DNA from: an uncultured Oscillibacter sp.
Lineage (GTDB): Bacteria > Bacillota > Clostridia > Oscillospirales > Oscillospiraceae
NCBI GenBank assembly: GCA_946494635.1
Contig: CAMMCS010000073.1
Location: 1-9,215, forward strand
DNA length: 9,215 nt
Direction of reading: 5' to 3'
Shown here in pieces: positions 8,557 to 9,215 of the stretch (position 1 is the first letter of the stretch; the number at the start of each line of letters is the position of its first letter). A model generated the notes under the pieces. The model had not been told where the DNA came from, made no database searches, and saw only the letters and a list, made by a program, of their open reading frames with translations. The position numbers were made by a program, and so were the translations under genes.

Positions 8557-9215
8557 TCACTTGTGGGGCACATGCCAGATGTGATCCGCGTACTCCGCCA
8601 CGGCCCGGTCGGCGGCGAACACGCCGCTGCGGGCGATGTTGTGCAGGCTCATGCGGTTCCAGGCCGTCTGGTCCCGATAGGTCTCCGCCATCCGCGCCTC
8701 CGCCTGGCAGTAAGCCTGGAAGTCCGCCAGCAGGAAGTACTCGTCCGCCGGGCTGCCGCCGGCGCCGAACAGCAGCCGCTGGTACAGGTCGTCGTACCGG
8801 ACGCCGTCCCGGAAGCCGTTGCGCAGGGCGTCCAGGCACCGGTGGAGCACCGGGTCCCGGTTGTACAGCCGCTGGGGCACATAGCCCTCCCGCTTCAGCT
8901 GCTCCACCTCGTCGGCGTGGAGGCCGAAGAGGAACATATTCTCGTCCCCCAGCAGGTCGTGCATCTCCACATTGGCCCCGTCCAGGGTGCCCACGGTCAG
9001 GGCGCCGTTCATCATGAACTTCATGTTGCCGGTGCCGCTGGCCTCCTTGCCGGCGGTGGAGATCTGCTGGCTCACCTCGCTGGCGGGCATCAGCTGCTCC
9101 GCCAGGGAGACCCGGTAGTTCTCCAGGAACACCACCTGGAGCTTATCCTTGCAGATGGGGTCGTGGTCGATCTGGTCCGCCAGGGAGTTGATGAGGCGGA
9201 TGATCCGCTTGGCCA
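8557..9215 (-). CDS. glgP: Glycogen/starch phosphorylase, C-terminal part (N-terminus outside the window)
   Basis: Cytoplasmic pyridoxal-phosphate enzyme that releases glucose-1-phosphate from alpha-1,4-glucans using inorganic phosphate. 218 codons plus stop are visible of a family length of about 750-850. The family signature is plain: MPASEVSQQISTAG followed by KEASGTGNMKF, where the lysine of NMKF (codon 9019-9021) is the cofactor-binding residue, then NGALTVGTLDGANVEM. The C-terminus (LLADFQAYCQA ... WNRMSLHNIARSGVFAADR) is the usual ending, so the gene is intact at its 3' end. Whether it is called glycogen or maltodextrin phosphorylase depends on the missing N-terminal part and on neighbouring glg/mal genes outside. 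The frame continues to the window edge (AKRIIRLINSLADQI...). Confidence 0.96.
   Translation of the reverse strand, partial: AKRIIRLINSLADQIDHDPICKDKLQVVFLENYRVSLAEQLMPASEVSQQISTAGKEASGTGNMKFMMNGALTVGTLDGANVEMHDLLGDENMFLFGLHADEVEQLKREGYVPQRLYNRDPVLHRCLDALRNGFRDGVRYDDLYQRLLFGAGGSPADEYFLLADFQAYCQAEARMAETYRDQTAWNRMSLHNIARSGVFAADRAVAEYADHIWHVPHK

Noticed and set aside
8390..8839. Possible longer N-terminus of the sigma factor, starting at 8839
   Set aside because: It would overlap the 3' end of glgP out of frame and run through the 15-bp hairpin; the extra residues do not resemble sigma factors, and the family normally begins a few residues before region 2.

Overview
The window looks like chromosomal DNA from a GC-rich member of the Clostridia, most likely a gut-type Oscillospiraceae/Eubacteriales relative. 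This taxonomic call is an inference. It rests on strongly GC-biased codon use combined with AT-rich vegetative (SigA-type) promoters, classical AGGAGG ribosome binding sites, and Firmicute-style gene types: a four-domain pyruvate carboxylase, a lipoprotein solute-binding protein, and a two-gene ECF sigma/membrane-protein pair.

Layout from left to right: (1) 1-3250, minus strand: pyruvate carboxylase, cut by the window edge just as its biotin-carrier domain begins. (2) 3251-3509: its promoter and leader, then the terminator of the next gene. (3) 3510-5195, minus: an OppA/DppA-type lipoprotein substrate-binding protein with its own promoter and terminator and no transporter partners in view. 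Three A-tracts phased at exactly 10 bp sit upstream of its promoter. (4) 5456-6610, minus: a minimal-core DEAD-box RNA helicase with a strong promoter, a structured leader of about 115 nt and a strong terminator. (5) 6990-7208, plus: a 72-residue XRE-type DNA-binding regulator, the only plus-strand gene, divergent from the helicase and closed by a textbook terminator. (6) 7248-8389, minus: an ECF sigma factor and a cysteine-free single-pass membrane protein (candidate anti-sigma factor), translationally coupled by an ATGA overlap. (7) 8557-9215, minus: the C-terminal part of glycogen/starch phosphorylase with its pyridoxal-phosphate lysine, followed by a 15-bp hairpin.

These are mostly single-gene transcription units and do not form one pathway. 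Pyruvate carboxylase and glycogen phosphorylase serve central carbon metabolism. The binding protein captures an external substrate, probably peptides. The helicase handles RNA structure. The sigma/membrane pair and the XRE protein are regulators whose targets cannot be read from this window. I found no mobile element, CRISPR array, tRNA or rRNA, and no convincing undescribed multigene system. The most worthwhile leads are regulatory: the phased A-tracts and palindromes at the binding-protein promoter, the cluster of inverted repeats in front of the sigma gene, and the non-zinc-finger candidate anti-sigma protein.
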